Assembly: GCA_043718065.1 (NCBI GenBank) | Contig: JAYSWJ010000010.1 | Location: 1 to 6,208, forward strand | Length of the DNA stretch: 6,208 bases | Source of the DNA: JAAFIP01 sp043718065 | GTDB lineage: Bacteria; Pseudomonadota; Gammaproteobacteria; Burkholderiales; Burkholderiaceae_C | Direction of reading: 5' to 3' | Notes under the pieces: model-generated | The model's database searches: none | What the model saw: only the letters and a program-made list of their open reading frames with translations | What the model was told of the DNA's origin: nothing | Position numbers and translations under genes: made by a program | Shown here: positions 5,124 through 6,208 of the stretch, one piece after another | How the letters are laid out: every line of letters starts with the position of its first letter | Numbering within the stretch: position 1 is the stretch's first letter

Positions 5124-5380
5124 ACAGGCTCCTGCGCTTTGGCATGTGACAGACGCTTGTGAAGATTGAAAAAGCGTTGTGTAGTAATCGTAATCCGCGC
5201 ACCATAGCGATGCAAGTGCACATTAACGCGCAGTAACAATTGCAATTACAAACCCAATGGCCTAGCCCTGCACCACTGGACACAGCACGGGCAGCGCAGC
5301 TTGCACTGCACTACGCTGCACCAGCCCCGGAACATAAGATCGCGCATAATTCAATTGAAGACACTTATTCACCTGTTTTT

Positions 5381-5389
5381 AGGACCCAC
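5381..5389 (+). promoter_or_regulatory. Ribosome-binding site choosing the ATG of the ClpP-like gene
   Basis: AGGA at 5381-5384 lies 5 bases before ATG 5390. The frame stays open back to a TTG at 5240, so this site is the main reason to prefer the shorter protein, whose N-terminus also fits the family better. Confidence 0.65.
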
Positions 5390-5971
5390 ATGGAAACGCC
5401 CGCTACAGACAATCAAAACGAACAACGCAGCAATTTCTTGGAAGAAAAGGCTTTCAAATCGCGCAAGGTATTGCTGTTTGGCGCTATCAACGACACCACC
5501 GCCAGTGACACGGTGCGCCGTTTGCTGGCTTTGGCCGCCGAGTCAGACGCGCCGATTGATTTGCTGGTGTCTTCCCCTGGTGGCCATGTGGAATCGGGCG
5601 ATGCCATACACGACATCATTCGCTACATCAACGCCCCAGTGGCGATCATTGGCACCGGCTGGGTAGGCAGCGCTGCTGTGCAAGTGTATTTGTCTGTGCC
5701 GCGCGAGCGCCGGGTGTGCTTGCCAAATACACGGTTTTTGATCCACCAACCCAGCGGTGGTGCAGGTGGCCGTGCTACCGACATCGCTATCCAAGCCCGC
5801 GAGATTGTGAAAATCCGCGAGCGTATTGCCAATGTTATCGCCCGCGAAACAGGCAAGTCGCTAGAGACGGTGCTGATCGACATTGAGCGTGACCATTGGT
5901 TAACCGCCCAAGAAGCTGTCGACTATGGACTGGTGTCTAAAATAATAGAACGCCAAACTCAATTGCGCTAG
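5390..5971 (+). CDS. ClpP-family serine peptidase (ClpP paralogue)
   Basis: A 193-residue member of the ClpP proteolytic subunit family, which forms barrel-shaped oligomers that degrade proteins fed in by Clp ATPases. The catalytic triad is visible as Ser94 (GWVGSAAV), His119 (FLIHQPSGG) and Asp168 (ERDHWLTAQEAVDYG). The 25 and 49 residue spacings equal those in E. coli ClpP. The oxyanion-loop SSPGGHVESG (61-70) is also present. The nucleophile context GWVGSAA differs from the usual GxAASMG, and the N-terminal 25 residues are polar and lack the standard ClpP axial-loop sequence. No clpX, clpA or tig gene is adjacent, so this is probably a second ClpP rather than the housekeeping copy, and its ATPase partner is unknown. 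An ATP-independent role is possible. The start is ATG 5390 with AGGA upstream; an in-frame TTG at 5240 would add 50 residues. Divergent from the FHA gene. Confidence 0.88.
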   Translation: METPATDNQNEQRSNFLEEKAFKSRKVLLFGAINDTTASDTVRRLLALAAESDAPIDLLVSSPGGHVESGDAIHDIIRYINAPVAIIGTGWVGSAAVQVYLSVPRERRVCLPNTRFLIHQPSGGAGGRATDIAIQAREIVKIRERIANVIARETGKSLETVLIDIERDHWLTAQEAVDYGLVSKIIERQTQLR

Positions 5972-5994
5972 CAAACTGCACGTGGCTGCTATAG

Positions 5995-6013
5995 TGGCCA
6001 TGCCATGCGGCCA
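5995..6013 (+). other. Small hairpin after the ClpP-like gene
   Basis: TGGCC (5995-5999) and GGCCA (6009-6013) are complementary around a 9-base loop, starting 24 bases after the stop. No T-run follows, so it is at best a weak or factor-assisted terminator or an RNA-stabilising stem. Confidence 0.25.
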
Positions 6014-6055
6014 TGAATGATGGCTCTACACAAAGCTTTCAATACACGCAAAGCG

Positions 6056-6109
6056 CTATATTAAAAATAGCTGCTTGAGCAGTATCTACGGCCTATAACG
6101 GCTAAAATA
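6056..6109 (+). repeat. Dispersed intergenic repeat, copy C
   Basis: The core TAGCTGCTTGAGCAGTAT at 6068-6085 is identical to that of copy B, including the CTGCT-TG-AGCAG palindrome. The left flank (CTATATTAAAAA) is AT-rich but diverged. The right flank shares GGCTAAA with copy B before the similarity fades near 6109. It lies 84 bases after the ClpP-like gene and in the same orientation as copies A and B. Confidence 0.75.
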
Positions 6110-6208
6110 CCACTGCTATCCGGTAGATTTCACCTCAAAGTCTCGCAAAGCCGCATCTAGCCTAGTGTTTGGCGGAATTTACGATTCCGACGACTCATAA
6201 TAGGGTTG
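6110..6208. other. Right-edge stretch without a recognised gene
   Basis: No convincing coding frame or RNA gene is visible after repeat C. There is a small inverted pair, CGGAAT (6173-6178) and ATTCCG (6184-6189), with loop TTACG, and a CATAAT at 6196-6201 that could be a -10 box for a gene beyond the edge, but no good -35 partner. This is probably the upstream region of the next gene. Confidence 0.3.

Noticed and set aside
5238..5247. AATTGCAATT palindrome in the FHA/ClpP intergenic region as an operator
   Set aside because: Short, low-complexity palindrome not clearly placed relative to any good promoter.
5077..5283. Minus-strand open frame of 68 codons upstream of the FHA gene
   Set aside because: Overlaps the FHA start region in another frame, composition is Cys/Met-rich and not protein-like (MSSGAGLGHWVCNCNCYC), and there is no family resemblance.
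6173..6189. CGGAAT/ATTCCG inverted pair near the right edge as an operator or RNA gene
   Set aside because: Six-base arms alone are common by chance, no T-run or cloverleaf, and the gene it might control is outside the window.
1..6208. CRISPR arrays, tRNA or rRNA genes, insertion sequences, phage genes
   Set aside because: No regularly spaced repeats, no cloverleaf-like or rRNA segments, and no transposase, integrase or phage-like protein seen in either strand.

Overview
The window looks like chromosomal DNA of a betaproteobacterium of the order Burkholderiales, most likely a Comamonadaceae member of the Rhodoferax/Polaromonas/Limnohabitans type. The evidence is the eno-ftsB order, the grouping of hslO, a gamma-carbonic anhydrase and a DUF455 ferritin-like gene, and three copies of an AT-rich intergenic repeat with a TAGCTGCTTGAGCAG-type core that I associate with Comamonadaceae intergenic spacers. 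The family assignment is inference. No search was run.

Layout. Bases 1-277 are the C-terminal end of enolase (eno), closed by a strong hairpin terminator. Then come ftsB (divisome coiled-coil protein) and, 29 bases on, a stand-alone P-loop protein resembling the ribosylnicotinamide kinase domain of NadR. Its last codons and stop lie inside the first repeat copy. On the minus strand, converging with it, lie hslO (redox chaperone Hsp33, with a TTG start) and, upstream of hslO, a gamma-class carbonic anhydrase-like protein. Directly upstream of that and on the same strand sits a compact toxin-antitoxin pair: an AbrB/MazE-fold antitoxin followed by a Doc/Fic-type toxin. The pair is preceded by a 22-base palindrome that contains an extended -10 promoter. 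Facing the antitoxin, with start codons that overlap if its ATG is used, is a plus-strand DUF455 ferritin-like gene, followed by the second repeat copy. Next are a minus-strand protein with one clear and one degenerate FHA domain and, divergently, a ClpP-family serine peptidase with an intact Ser-His-Asp triad. The window ends in about 240 bases without a gene, holding the third repeat copy.

How the parts fit. Most genes are housekeeping: glycolysis, division, redox proteostasis and proteolysis. The accessory element is the toxin-antitoxin pair. It appears to sit in what would otherwise be the divergent promoter region between DUF455 and the carbonic anhydrase-hslO pair. This may have placed the latter two genes under read-through from the toxin-antitoxin promoter, and it puts the antitoxin operator inside, or just upstream of, the DUF455 reading frame.

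I did not find a large undescribed system. The most unusual points are the non-canonical Doc/AbrB pairing with its operator geometry, the entanglement with DUF455, and the repeat family, whose copies all lie at the 3' ends of plus-strand genes in the same orientation.
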